From contig CAIVQH010000060.1 in NCBI GenBank assembly GCA_903907995.1, positions 372,001 to 436,000 of the forward strand: a DNA stretch of 64,000 nt. Reading direction: 5' to 3'. Source of the DNA: an uncultured Verrucomicrobiota bacterium (GTDB lineage Bacteria; Verrucomicrobiota; Verrucomicrobiia; Limisphaerales; UBA9464). This document shows positions 16,553 through 24,543 of the stretch, piece by piece; within the stretch, counting starts at the first letter, position 1, and each line of letters begins with the position of its first letter. Position numbers and translations under genes: made by a program. Below the pieces are notes generated by a model. The model was not told where the DNA came from and ran no database searches. It saw nothing but the letters and a program-made list of their open reading frames with translations.

Positions 16553-17159
16553 CGCCGTGGGGCTGGCCGTCGCGCTGGTGTCCGCCGGAACCCTGTCCCT
16601 CACCGCCGATTCGCTCTGGAAGGAAACGTCCTCGAAATCGATGACGGCCGACCGTCGCGCCCGACGCGCCGGTGACATCATCACCATCCTGGTTCAGGAA
16701 AATAATTCCGCCCAGAAGGACAACAGCACCTCGACTTCCAAGAAGTCCGGGCTCGATGCCAGCGTCAGCAGCTTTCTCTATCCCCCCAGCGCCAGCGGTG
16801 CGCTGACGAAGAAAGGTTCGCTGCCCGCCATGAAAATGGATTCCAGCAGCACCTTTGACGGCAGTGGCAAGGTCAACAATACCGAAGCCATCACCGGGCG
16901 CATCGCCGTGCGCGTGATCGACGTGCTGCCGAACGGCAACCTCGTCATCGAGGGTACCCGGCGGACCACCTTCAGCGGTGAGACCACCGATGCGATCCTT
17001 CACGGAGTTGTCCGCAGCGATGACGTCACCGCCGGCAATACGGTCTTCAGCTACAACGTCGCGGACGCCACGGTGCGCTACCAGTCCAAGGGTGTCGCCA
17101 GTGACGCGCAGAACAAGGGCTGGTTCAGCCGCGCCTGGGACAAGGTCAGTCCCTTCTGA
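16524..17159 (+). CDS. flgH: Flagellar L-ring protein FlgH
   Basis: 211 residues. After the hydrophobic leader it shows SLWKETSSKSMTADRRARRAGDIITILVQE and, near the middle, ITGRIAVRVIDVLPNGNLVIEGTR, both typical of FlgH, which forms the outer-membrane L ring. Canonical FlgH is a lipoprotein, but the lipobox position here reads LVSAG followed by Thr23 instead of Cys; the only Cys nearby is residue 9 before the hydrophobic core. It may be cut by ordinary signal peptidase, or anchored otherwise. The start ATG lies inside flgA and the frame overlaps by 29 bases. Confidence 0.93.
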   Translation: MNKRFSSPCNAVGLAVALVSAGTLSLTADSLWKETSSKSMTADRRARRAGDIITILVQENNSAQKDNSTSTSKKSGLDASVSSFLYPPSASGALTKKGSLPAMKMDSSSTFDGSGKVNNTEAITGRIAVRVIDVLPNGNLVIEGTRRTTFSGETTDAILHGVVRSDDVTAGNTVFSYNVADATVRYQSKGVASDAQNKGWFSRAWDKVSPF

Positions 17160-17166
17160 TCGGAGC

Positions 17167-18270
17167 ATGTTGCGCCTTCTTTCCATCCTTGGTCTTACGC
17201 TCATGGCCGGCCTGTCCCCGGTTTGGGCCGGGGCGCGCATCAAGGATCTCGTGACGCTGTCCGGCGCACGGGACAACCAGCTGGTCGGCTACGGCCTGGT
17301 GGTGGGCTTGGCGGGCGATGGCGACAAGAACCCGGTCTATTCCGTCCAGAGCATCGCGAACATGCTCCAACGGTTCGGCATCAATGTCCCGGCGGCGACG
17401 CTTTCCTCCAAGAACGTCGCCGTGGTCATGGTCACGGCCGACATTCCGGCGTTCGTGAAAAACGGCAGCCGTCTGGATGTGAACGTCGCCTCCATGGGTG
17501 ATGCCAAAAGCCTCCAGGGCGGCGTACTGCTGCAAACTCCGCTCCTCGGCGGTGACGATCAGGTGTACGCCGTGGCACAAGGCGCACTGGCGGTGGGCGG
17601 TTTCATCGGCGGCACCGGCGGCGGCGGCGGCGCGACGGTGCAGAAGAATCATCCCACCGTGGCCCAGATCTCGGGCGGCGCGCTGGTGGAAAAGGAAATC
17701 CCCTCCGAGATCGTCCATAACAACGTGATCGAGCTGCTGCTGCGCGATCCCGACTTCACTTCCGCCGCGCGCATGGCCGAGGCGATCAACGAGAAGTTCA
17801 CCAACAGCGCCATGGCGATTGACGCGATGTCAGTGCGGGTAAAGGTGCCGGAAGGGCTGGAAGATTCGCCGGTGGCCTTTCTGGCCCGCCTCGAACCCAT
17901 CGAAGTGATCCCGGACACTCCGGCCCGGATCATCATCAACGAGCGCACCGGCACCATCGTGGCCACTTCACGCATCCGCATCTCGGCCTGCGCGGTCTCG
18001 CACGGCGAGCTGACGATCAGCATTTCCTCGTCCATGGACGTCTCCCAGCCCAACGCCCTCAGTCAGAAGGGCGACACGGTGGTGACCCCACGCACCGACA
18101 CCAAGGTCAACGAGGCCAAAGGCACACTTATCGCCCTGGGCGAGATGCCCACCATTGAGAAGGTCGCCGCCGGGCTCAATGCGATCGGCGTTTCCCCGCG
18201 CGACATGATGGCCATCTTCCAGGCGATGAAGCAGGCGGGCGCGCTCCAGGCGGAACTCATTTTGCGCTGA
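17167..18270 (+). CDS. flgI: Flagellar P-ring protein FlgI
   Basis: 367 residues from ATG 17167, preceded by CGGAG. Signal peptide LLSILGLTLMAGLSPVWAGA, then ARIKDLVTLSGARDNQLVGY and GLVVGLAGDGDK, the FlgI signature, followed by family blocks IDAMSVRVKVP and TIVATSRIRISACAVSHGEL. The C-terminus ends in MMAIFQAMKQAGALQAELI, typical for the family. FlgI subunits form the periplasmic ring around the rod at the peptidoglycan. A Gly-rich segment (GGFIGGTGGGGGAT) near residue 145 is longer than usual. Seven bases after flgH. Confidence 0.96.
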   Translation: MLRLLSILGLTLMAGLSPVWAGARIKDLVTLSGARDNQLVGYGLVVGLAGDGDKNPVYSVQSIANMLQRFGINVPAATLSSKNVAVVMVTADIPAFVKNGSRLDVNVASMGDAKSLQGGVLLQTPLLGGDDQVYAVAQGALAVGGFIGGTGGGGGATVQKNHPTVAQISGGALVEKEIPSEIVHNNVIELLLRDPDFTSAARMAEAINEKFTNSAMAIDAMSVRVKVPEGLEDSPVAFLARLEPIEVIPDTPARIIINERTGTIVATSRIRISACAVSHGELTISISSSMDVSQPNALSQKGDTVVTPRTDTKVNEAKGTLIALGEMPTIEKVAAGLNAIGVSPRDMMAIFQAMKQAGALQAELILR

Positions 18271-18274
18271 GATC

Positions 18275-18682
18275 ATGGAAATATCCTCACAGGCTTCACG
18301 GGTTGACCCGGCACACGTGCCACTTGAACAGCTGGCGGGCAGTCAGGTCGTGTCCCAGAAGGACAAAGTGGCGGAGCTGAGCCGGCAGTTCGAGGCCGTG
18401 CTGGTCCGCCAGATCCTCAACGACGCCCAGAAGCCGCTCATCAAGTCCAAGTACAACCAGGAGTCCTCCACCTCCTCGATCCACCGCGACCTGACGGTCA
18501 ATGAGATGGCGGAGCAGATCACCCGGTCCGGCGGCCTGGGATTTGCGCGCCAATTGCAGCAGGATCTGGCCCGGCAGACCAAAACCGAACCGGCCGATTC
18601 CTCTCCACCGCAACCCGCGACCTCCACACCGGCCGCCCCGGCCTCAACCCGCTTTCCCCGATGGAAACACTCAAACGCCTGA
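18275..18682 (+). CDS. flgJ: FlgJ-type rod-binding protein, no muramidase domain
   Basis: 135 residues. Contains only the rod-binding domain: ELSRQFEAVLVRQILNDAQKP, then SIHRDLTVNEMAEQITRSGG and LGFARQLQQDL. The peptidoglycan hydrolase half found in Escherichia coli FlgJ is missing, which is normal outside beta- and gammaproteobacteria; another enzyme must open the wall for the rod. The last 30 residues are a Pro/Ala/Ser-rich tail. Its end overlaps the next gene by 22 bases. Confidence 0.88.
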   Translation: MEISSQASRVDPAHVPLEQLAGSQVVSQKDKVAELSRQFEAVLVRQILNDAQKPLIKSKYNQESSTSSIHRDLTVNEMAEQITRSGGLGFARQLQQDLARQTKTEPADSSPPQPATSTPAAPASTRFPRWKHSNA

Positions 18683-19152
18683 TCCACCTGCTCCGCGAAG
18701 AGCTGCAGCAATATGGCGAGATGCTGGCCCGCCTGGACCAGCAGCAGGAATTCGTGCTGGCCCGCGCCGCCGACGACCTGTTCCAGAGCATCACCGCCGT
18801 GCAGACGCAGGCCCTGGCGATCCAGAACGCGCGCAACCGCCGGGAGAACATGCAGCACGAGCTGGCCCGCGATCTGGGACTCGCCGATTCGACATTTGCC
18901 GAACTGATCCCCGCCCTGCCCGCCGACTACCGCCCGCTCGTGCAGGCGCTCATGCAGGAGAACAACGAGCTGCTGGTGCGCGTCCAGCAGCGGGCCCGGC
19001 AGAACCACCTGTTGCTCATGCGCTCCATGGAATCCATGCAGCGGCTGATCAACTCGCTGGTGCCCGCCACCAGCACCCCGGTTTACAATGACAGCGGCCA
19101 CATGACACCGCGACCGGTATCCCGCCCGACACTTCTGGAAGTCGTCGGCTGA
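18661..19152 (+). CDS. FlgN-like flagellar export chaperone
   Basis: 163 residues, mostly helical. A coiled-coil body with LIHLLREELQQYGEMLARLD, NRRENMQHELARDLGL and LVQALMQENNELLVRVQQRA, then MRSMESMQRLINSLV, fits FlgN, the cytosolic chaperone that holds FlgK and FlgL before secretion. Position directly before flgK agrees. It has a short disordered C-terminal tail. Sequence similarity within FlgN is always low, so the call rests on fold pattern and place in the operon. Confidence 0.75.
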   Translation: METLKRLIHLLREELQQYGEMLARLDQQQEFVLARAADDLFQSITAVQTQALAIQNARNRRENMQHELARDLGLADSTFAELIPALPADYRPLVQALMQENNELLVRVQQRARQNHLLLMRSMESMQRLINSLVPATSTPVYNDSGHMTPRPVSRPTLLEVVG

Positions 19153-19171
19153 ACCCCATACCACTGAGATC

Positions 19172-20806
19172 ATGCTAGGCTTGTTCGGCACCTTGGACCT
19201 CGGCTCCCGCTCGATGCAGACGCAGCAGCAGGGGGTCGAGGTGGCCGGCCATAACCTGGCGAACGTCAACAACCCGGCGTACTCCCGGCAGCGGCTGGTC
19301 ATCGGCACCGCGCCCTCGATCAGCACGCCCACGGGGATGCAGGGCACCGGCGTCACCGCCATCAGCATCGAGCAGATGCGCAACACCATCCTCGACTCGC
19401 AGATCCAGGATGAGACGAGCGTCCAGGGCTCGCTGCAGGCGCAACAGGATGCCCTTCAATACGCCAATGCCAACCTGGGCCAGCAGATTGACCGCAGCGC
19501 CTCCGCCGATCCCGCCACGGCCGCCCAGGGCGGGCAGGTTGGCCTGGCCGGCGATCTCACCGCGCTGTTCAACCAGTTTCAGAGCCTCTCCAGCGATCCC
19601 TCGTCCCTGACCGAGCGGAAGGCCGTGCTTTCCCAGGCCTCGTCGCTGGCCACCGAATTCAACCAGGTGGACCAGCGGCTGGGTTCGTTGCAGGGCCAGC
19701 TCAACCAAACCCTCGGTTCGGACACCGACAAGGCCAACACCCTGCTCCAGCAGATCGCGAGTCTGAACACCCAGATCACCCGCGCCGAGGACCAGTCCGG
19801 CGGCGAGGCCAACGATCTGCGCGACACCCGCCAGGACACGCTCGAACAGCTCGCGCAACTGGTGAAGGTGGACGCGGTCAACGGGGCCGATGGTTCGCTG
19901 AACATCTCGATTGCGGGCACCTCCTTCGTCAACGGCGGCAAGACGGTGGACTCCCTCCAGGTTTATGACGCCGGGGGCGGGCAGATGATGGTACAGGCCG
20001 CCACCTCTGGGACGCCGCTCGATCTTACCGGCGGTTCGCTGCACGGCACCATTGACGCGCGCGACGGGGCCATTGCCGACCTGCGGACGGGCATCAACAC
20101 GATGGCCACCCAGCTGATCACGGAAGTCAACGCCGCGCATCAGGGCGGCTACAGCCTCACGGGTTCGACCGGGGCGGACTTTTTCACGGGGACCAACGCC
20201 GGCGACATCAAGGTCAACTCCGCCCTGAGCGAAAACCCCGCCCTGCTCCAGGCCGCCGGCGTCAGTGACGCCTCGGGTGACGGCGCGGTGGCCCGGACCC
20301 TGGGGCAGCTGGCGGACAAGAAACTCTCCTCCCTGGGCGGGACGACCTTGAGCCAGAACTACGCCCAGACCGTCGCCGGCTTTGGGCAGTCCCAGTCGGC
20401 GGTGAACCAGCAACTTTCCGATCAGGGCACGGTCACGGGCATGCTGCAAAATCAGCGCGCATCAGTCAGTGGCGTATCCATGGACGAAGAAATGACCAAC
20501 CTGGTAAAATTCCAGAAGGCCTATGCGGCCTCGGCCAAGCTGATCTCCACGATTGATGGCATGCTGAACGATGTCATCGGACCAGCTCTCCATCAGCAAG
20601 GAGAACCTCATGTCCGCCAGCTCCCAGATCAAGGACGTGGACGTCGCCCAGGAATCCACGCAGTTCGCCAAGGAGAACATCCTCGTGCAGGCCAGCACCG
20701 CGATGCTGGCGCAGGCCAACTCCCAGCCCCAGAGCGTGCTCAAGCTGCTGCAGCAGTAAGCCGCCGCGACGCCGTCGCGTCAGACACAGCGAAAGCGCCG
20801 GGATGA
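19172..20806 (+). CDS. flgK: Hook-associated protein FlgK, with aberrant read-through C-terminus
   Basis: 544 residues as read. The N-terminal helix ([38 protein letters not shown]), the long coiled-coil middle and the C-terminal helix [35 protein letters not shown] are all intact, so the normal protein should end near residue 468-470. Instead of a stop the frame continues for about 75 Arg/Gln/Pro-rich residues that are the out-of-frame reading of a flagellin gene end. The frame closes at TGA 20804. flgL, which normally follows, is missing. FlgK forms the hook-filament junction; an extended tail could disturb packing at the D0 core. Confidence 0.9.
   Translation: MLGLFGTLDLGSRSMQTQQQGVEVAGHNLANVNNPAYSRQRLVIGTAPSISTPTGMQGTGVTAISIEQMRNTILDSQIQDETSVQGSLQAQQDALQYANANLGQQIDRSASADPATAAQGGQVGLAGDLTALFNQFQSLSSDPSSLTERKAVLSQASSLATEFNQVDQRLGSLQGQLNQTLGSDTDKANTLLQQIASLNTQITRAEDQSGGEANDLRDTRQDTLEQLAQLVKVDAVNGADGSLNISIAGTSFVNGGKTVDSLQVYDAGGGQMMVQAATSGTPLDLTGGSLHGTIDARDGAIADLRTGINTMATQLITEVNAAHQGGYSLTGSTGADFFTGTNAGDIKVNSALSENPALLQAAGVSDASGDGAVARTLGQLADKKLSSLGGTTLSQNYAQTVAGFGQSQSAVNQQLSDQGTVTGMLQNQRASVSGVSMDEEMTNLVKFQKAYAASAKLISTIDGMLNDVIGPALHQQGEPHVRQLPDQGRGRRPGIHAVRQGEHPRAGQHRDAGAGQLPAPERAQAAAAVSRRDAVASDTAKAPG
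20577..20759 (+). pseudogene. 3' end of a flagellin gene fused out of frame behind flgK
   Basis: In the frame +1 to flgK the sequence encodes [40 protein letters not shown] and [20 protein letters not shown] then TAA, the complete C-terminal D0 helix of a filament flagellin (FliC type rather than FlgL). No flagellin N-terminus or middle exists upstream; a stop lies at 20565 in this frame. A short open frame could start at ATG 20571 or 20610, but a lone D0 helix would not make filament. Most likely the product of a deletion joining flgK to fliC, or an assembly collapse between two repeats. Confidence 0.82.
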
Positions 20807-20813
20807 CCGGCGC
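20795..20813 (+). terminator. Stem-loop after flgK/flagellin remnant
   Basis: GCGCCGG (20795-20801) pairs with CCGGCGC (20807-20813), loop GATGA. Only a weak GCGTTTCG follows, so termination efficiency is doubtful, but it is the only strong stem between the flagellar operon and the hibernation factor gene. Confidence 0.45.
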
Positions 20814-20862
20814 GCGTTTCGACCATTGAAAGTGAAGTGCTTCAGGCGCAGATTCGCCGGGC

Positions 20863-21222
20863 ATGAAATTCATTCTGACGACGCACAACGTCACCTTGAC
20901 CGACGCCATCGAGCAGCACGTCCTGGCCAAGATCGACAAGCTGGAGCACATCGACCGGTGGCTCCTCGACGCGCGGATCTGCCTGGAAAAAGATCATACC
21001 CCCCGTTCACCGGACAAGACGTTCAAGTGCTCCATCCGGCTCGGCATCCGGGGCAACGACCTGTTCGCCGAGGACAAGGAGGCTGATCTCTATTCCGCCA
21101 TCGATCTCGTGACCAAGAAACTGGAGCAGCAGCTCCGGCAGAAGCACAGCAAGGCCAAGGCGAAGAAGCACAAGGTTGCCGCCCGGCTTAAGGAAAAGCG
21201 GCGCTCCACTGCCCAGGCGTGA
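20863..21222 (+). CDS. hpf: Ribosome hibernation-promoting factor (HPF/RaiA family), short form
   Basis: 119 residues. MKFILTTHNVTLTDAIEQHV and DLYSAIDLVTKKLEQQLRQK are the conserved first and last helices of the S30AE domain, followed by a Lys/Arg-rich tail (KHSKAKAKKHKVAARLKEKR). No C-terminal dimerisation domain, so it is the short type. Such proteins bind the 30S decoding centre and idle ribosomes in stationary phase. Its stop overlaps the GTG start of the amidohydrolase gene (GTGA). Confidence 0.9.
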   Translation: MKFILTTHNVTLTDAIEQHVLAKIDKLEHIDRWLLDARICLEKDHTPRSPDKTFKCSIRLGIRGNDLFAEDKEADLYSAIDLVTKKLEQQLRQKHSKAKAKKHKVAARLKEKRRSTAQA

Positions 21223-22472
21223 TCCTCCGATCCCGCATCCTGCTTCCCATTTCCGCGCCGCCTGTCGCAGACGGCGCGGTTCTGATTTTGGGAGACCGCA
21301 TCCGCTTCGCGGGCGCCTGGGCCGACTTGCGCCCCCATGTCTCGGAGTCGCCGACCGACCTGGGCGAGGGGGTGCTCCTGCCCGGGCTCATCAACGCCCA
21401 CTGCCATCTGGATTACACCCACCTGGCCGGACAGCTGGCCCCGCCCGCGAGCTTTCCCGACTGGATCAAGGCCATCCTGGCCGCCAAGGCGACCTGGGGT
21501 TTCAGCGAATACGCCCGCTCCTGGCTTGACGGTGCGCGGCAGCTGCTCGCCTCCGGCACCACCACGGTCGTCAACATCGAGTCCGTGCCCGAACTGCTTG
21601 ATGTCTGCCCTCCCCTGACCCCGTTGCGGGTCTGGTCCCTGCTCGAACTGACCGGGGTGCGCAGCCGGCGTTCGCCAATTGAAATCGCCGAGGAGGCCGA
21701 ACACCGGCTGGCGGAGCTGCCCAAGGGGCGGGGAGGCGTCGGCCTTTCGCCGCACAGCCCCTACTCCACCACTCCCGAACTGCTGAGGGTAGCCGCCAGC
21801 ACGGCCCGCCGATATGGCTGGCCGCTTTCCACGCATGTCGCCGAATCGCAGGCGGAGTTCGACATGTTCATGTACCGCCGCGGCCCGATGTTTGAATGGC
21901 TGGAACACCAGCGCTCCGCGGATGATTGCGGCACCGGCTCGCCCGTGCAGCACCTCGACCGCTGCGGCCTGTTGGGCCCCAGCCAGATCGCCGCGCATGT
22001 GAACTACCTGTGGCATGACGATGCGCGGCTCCTGGCCCGACGCGGCACCAGCGTCGTCCATTGCCCGCAGAGCCACGCGTATTTCCGTCACCATTGCTTT
22101 CCCCGCACGGAACTATCGGAGGCGGGCGTGAACCTTTGCCTGGGCACCGACAGTCTGGCCTCCACCCGCTTGCGCGCGGGCCTGGTGCCGACGCTTTCCC
22201 TGTTCGATGAAATGCGCGCCATGGCCAACGCCGATTCGATGGTGACACCGCGCGAGCTGTTGGAAATGGCCACCATCAACGGCGCCCGGGCGCTCGGCCA
22301 GGACGGTCGCCTGGGACAGTTATGCCCCGGTGCGAAGGCCGACCTGACCACGGTGCCATTTCACGGTGATTTGGAGGACGCCCTGGAGGCTGTCGTGCAT
22401 CACACTGGACCGGTGATGGCCACCATGATCAATGGTACCTGGGCCCGAATGCAGCCCGCGACCGCCGCTTGA
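21219..22472 (+). CDS. Amidohydrolase-superfamily metal-dependent deaminase/hydrolase
   Basis: 417 residues, GTG start coupled to the preceding stop. Beta-sandwich start ILRSRILLPISAPPVADGAV, then metal motif PGLINAHCHLDYTHL (HxH), strand-5/6 His in STHVAESQAEF, IAAHVNYL and HCPQSH, and catalytic Asp in CLGTDSLAS. This set matches the cytosine deaminase/TrzN-like (subtype III) amidohydrolases acting on nucleobases or related heterocycles, such as the aminodeoxyfutalosine deaminase of menaquinone synthesis. Which substrate applies cannot be told from this window; no menaquinone gene is adjacent. Confidence 0.85.
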   Translation: MILRSRILLPISAPPVADGAVLILGDRIRFAGAWADLRPHVSESPTDLGEGVLLPGLINAHCHLDYTHLAGQLAPPASFPDWIKAILAAKATWGFSEYARSWLDGARQLLASGTTTVVNIESVPELLDVCPPLTPLRVWSLLELTGVRSRRSPIEIAEEAEHRLAELPKGRGGVGLSPHSPYSTTPELLRVAASTARRYGWPLSTHVAESQAEFDMFMYRRGPMFEWLEHQRSADDCGTGSPVQHLDRCGLLGPSQIAAHVNYLWHDDARLLARRGTSVVHCPQSHAYFRHHCFPRTELSEAGVNLCLGTDSLASTRLRAGLVPTLSLFDEMRAMANADSMVTPRELLEMATINGARALGQDGRLGQLCPGAKADLTTVPFHGDLEDALEAVVHHTGPVMATMINGTWARMQPATAA

Positions 22473-22551
22473 AGGACACTGACCGTCTTCGAGACCGCCA
22501 GCCCGCTTTTACGCGTGCCCGTCTTCACGCCCGGCTCCATGCTGGAATCGC

Positions 22552-23283
22552 TTGAGCACTGAAGCATCGTCATCCACGAGGCATGTTGTCCTGGTTACCG
22601 GGGCCGCCGGCGGACTCGGTCGCGCCACGGTGGACGAGTTTGCGGTCCAAGGCTGGCAGGTGATCGCCGCCAGCCATGGAGCCCCGCCCGACTGGGCCGC
22701 TGGCAACATCTGGGGTGTGCAGATGGACGTGACGGATCGCGCCCGCGTCGCAACCGTGTTTGACGAGGCGCTACAACGCTTTGGCCGGCTTGACGTGCTG
22801 ATCAACAACGCCGGCATCGCCCGCGACGGCCTGGTGCCCCAACTTTCCCTCGACGACTGGCAGCAAGTGATCGACGTCAATCTCAAGGGCGCCTTTCTGT
22901 GCGCCCAGGCCGCCGTGCGCCCAATGATGCGCCAGCGCGACGGCCACATCATCAACATCGCCAGCTTTGGCGGGCGTGTGGGTCGCGCGGGCCAGTCCAA
23001 CTACGCCGCGTCCAAGGCCGCCCTGCTTGGGCTGACCCAGTCGCTGGCCAAGGAAGTCGGTTCGCGCGATGTGCGGGTGAATGCCGTATTGCCCGGTTTC
23101 CTCCGTACCAAACTGGTTGGTGAACTTACCGAGGAACAGCTCACTCAACATTGCGCCGCGAACGCCCTGGGCCGGCTGAACGAATTTGGCGAAGTCGTCC
23201 GCTTCCTTGTCTTCCTCGCCGGCATGAAAAACGTTTCGGGCCAGCTCTTCCAATTGGATAGCCGCATCGCCCCATGGACCTGA
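22552..23283 (+). CDS. Short-chain dehydrogenase/reductase (FabG-like)
   Basis: 243 residues from TTG 22552; no better in-frame start lies between the stop upstream and the Rossmann fold. VVLVTGAAGGLGRATVDEFA is the NAD(P) site, VLINNAGIARDGLV the NNAG motif, and YAASKAALLGLTQSLAKEV supplies the catalytic Tyr and Lys with a Ser in NIASFGG. C-terminal RVNAVLPGFLRTKL and GRLNEFGEVVRFLVFLAG resemble 3-oxoacyl-ACP reductases. It precedes bioF and bioA with a short gap, so a role in building the pimeloyl chain for biotin is plausible but unproven. Confidence 0.85.
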   Translation: MSTEASSSTRHVVLVTGAAGGLGRATVDEFAVQGWQVIAASHGAPPDWAAGNIWGVQMDVTDRARVATVFDEALQRFGRLDVLINNAGIARDGLVPQLSLDDWQQVIDVNLKGAFLCAQAAVRPMMRQRDGHIINIASFGGRVGRAGQSNYAASKAALLGLTQSLAKEVGSRDVRVNAVLPGFLRTKLVGELTEEQLTQHCAANALGRLNEFGEVVRFLVFLAGMKNVSGQLFQLDSRIAPWT

Positions 23284-23340
23284 AGCCGGACCTCAGGCTT
23301 GTACGCCCCCGCCCAACGGCGCTCTGATGCCCCCTCTCGC

Positions 23341-24543
23341 GTGAATGCATTTGACCAGGATCTCACGGCCCGGCTGGACCAGCTCCGGCAGGACGGATTG
23401 TGGCGCGAACTCCGCCGGGTGGATTCCCCCCAGGGCTCACGGATCCAGTTTGAGGGCCGGGAATATCTGAACTTCTCCTCAAACGATTACCTCGGTCTGG
23501 CCAACCACCCTGCCCTGCGTGAGGCCGCCGCCCGGGCAGTTCACGATTTTGGTGCGGGTGCTGGCGCGTCGCGGCTGATTTGCGGCTCACTCGCGCCATT
23601 CCATGAACTGGAAGAGTCGTTGGCCGCCTTCAAAGGAACCTCCGCCGCCCTGACCTTCAGCACCGGATACGCCACCGCCATGGGCACGATCACCGCGCTG
23701 CTGGGAACGGATGACATTGTCATCGTGGACAAGCTGGTCCACGCCTGCTGTATCGATGCCGCGCGCCTCTGTGGGGCCAAGCTGCGCGTTTTCCGGCACA
23801 ACGACTTGGAAGATCTGGAATCCATCCTGATTTGGGCGACGAGCAAGGCGACCAGTTCCCAACGCCCGCGTGTGCTCATCATCACCGAGAGTGTTTTCAG
23901 CATGGATGGCGATTTTGCTCCTCTGCACGCGCTCGTGGAACTCAAGGACCGCTACGGAGCCTGGCTCATGCTCGACGAGGCACACGCCACCGGCCTGCTC
24001 GGTAAACACCGTCGTGGCCTCGCCGAACTGGAAGGCGTGGCTGACCGCGTGGAGGTCCAGATGGGCACGCTCGGCAAGGCGTTCGGTGCCTCCGGCGGCT
24101 ACATCGCCGGCTCGCGAGCGCTCGTGGACCTGCTGATCAACCGGGCCCGCAGTTTCATTTTCTCCACCGCGCCGGTTCCCGCCGCCGCCGCCGCCGCCCA
24201 CGCAGCCATCGAACTCGTCCAGGGAAAAGAAGGAGCCGAGCGCGCCAGGCAGCTGCACAGCATCGTGCGACAACTGTGGCAGACGTTGGGAATCGGCGCG
24301 GACGCGAACACAGCTTCCCTCAGCGCCATTGTGCCCAAGATCATCGGTGACGAAGGCGATGCAGTCGCCCGCGCGACCGCGTTGCGCGAACGGGGCGTCT
24401 TCGTCCCCGCCATTCGTTATCCCACCGTGGCCCGGGGATCCGCGCGGCTGCGCTTCACAGCCACCGCCGGCCATACGGCGGCGGACCTCGCGCAGCTCGG
24501 CGCGGCGCTCGGCAACCTGGCCCCCACAACCACCACCGCGTGA
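23341..24543 (+). CDS. bioF: 8-amino-7-oxononanoate synthase
   Basis: 400 residues from GTG 23341; a TTG at 23299 would add a Pro/Arg-rich stretch without homology. Condenses pimeloyl-thioester with alanine in biotin synthesis. LNFSSNDYLGLANHP is the family opening, GSRL-type motif reads GASRLICGSLAPFHELE, Asp212 and His215 in LDEAHATGLLG contact PLP, and Lys246 in GTLGKAFGASGGYIAG forms the Schiff base. It is followed by bioA, whose ATG overlaps its stop by one base, so the two are co-translated. Confidence 0.93.
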   Translation: MNAFDQDLTARLDQLRQDGLWRELRRVDSPQGSRIQFEGREYLNFSSNDYLGLANHPALREAAARAVHDFGAGAGASRLICGSLAPFHELEESLAAFKGTSAALTFSTGYATAMGTITALLGTDDIVIVDKLVHACCIDAARLCGAKLRVFRHNDLEDLESILIWATSKATSSQRPRVLIITESVFSMDGDFAPLHALVELKDRYGAWLMLDEAHATGLLGKHRRGLAELEGVADRVEVQMGTLGKAFGASGGYIAGSRALVDLLINRARSFIFSTAPVPAAAAAAHAAIELVQGKEGAERARQLHSIVRQLWQTLGIGADANTASLSAIVPKIIGDEGDAVARATALRERGVFVPAIRYPTVARGSARLRFTATAGHTAADLAQLGAALGNLAPTTTTA

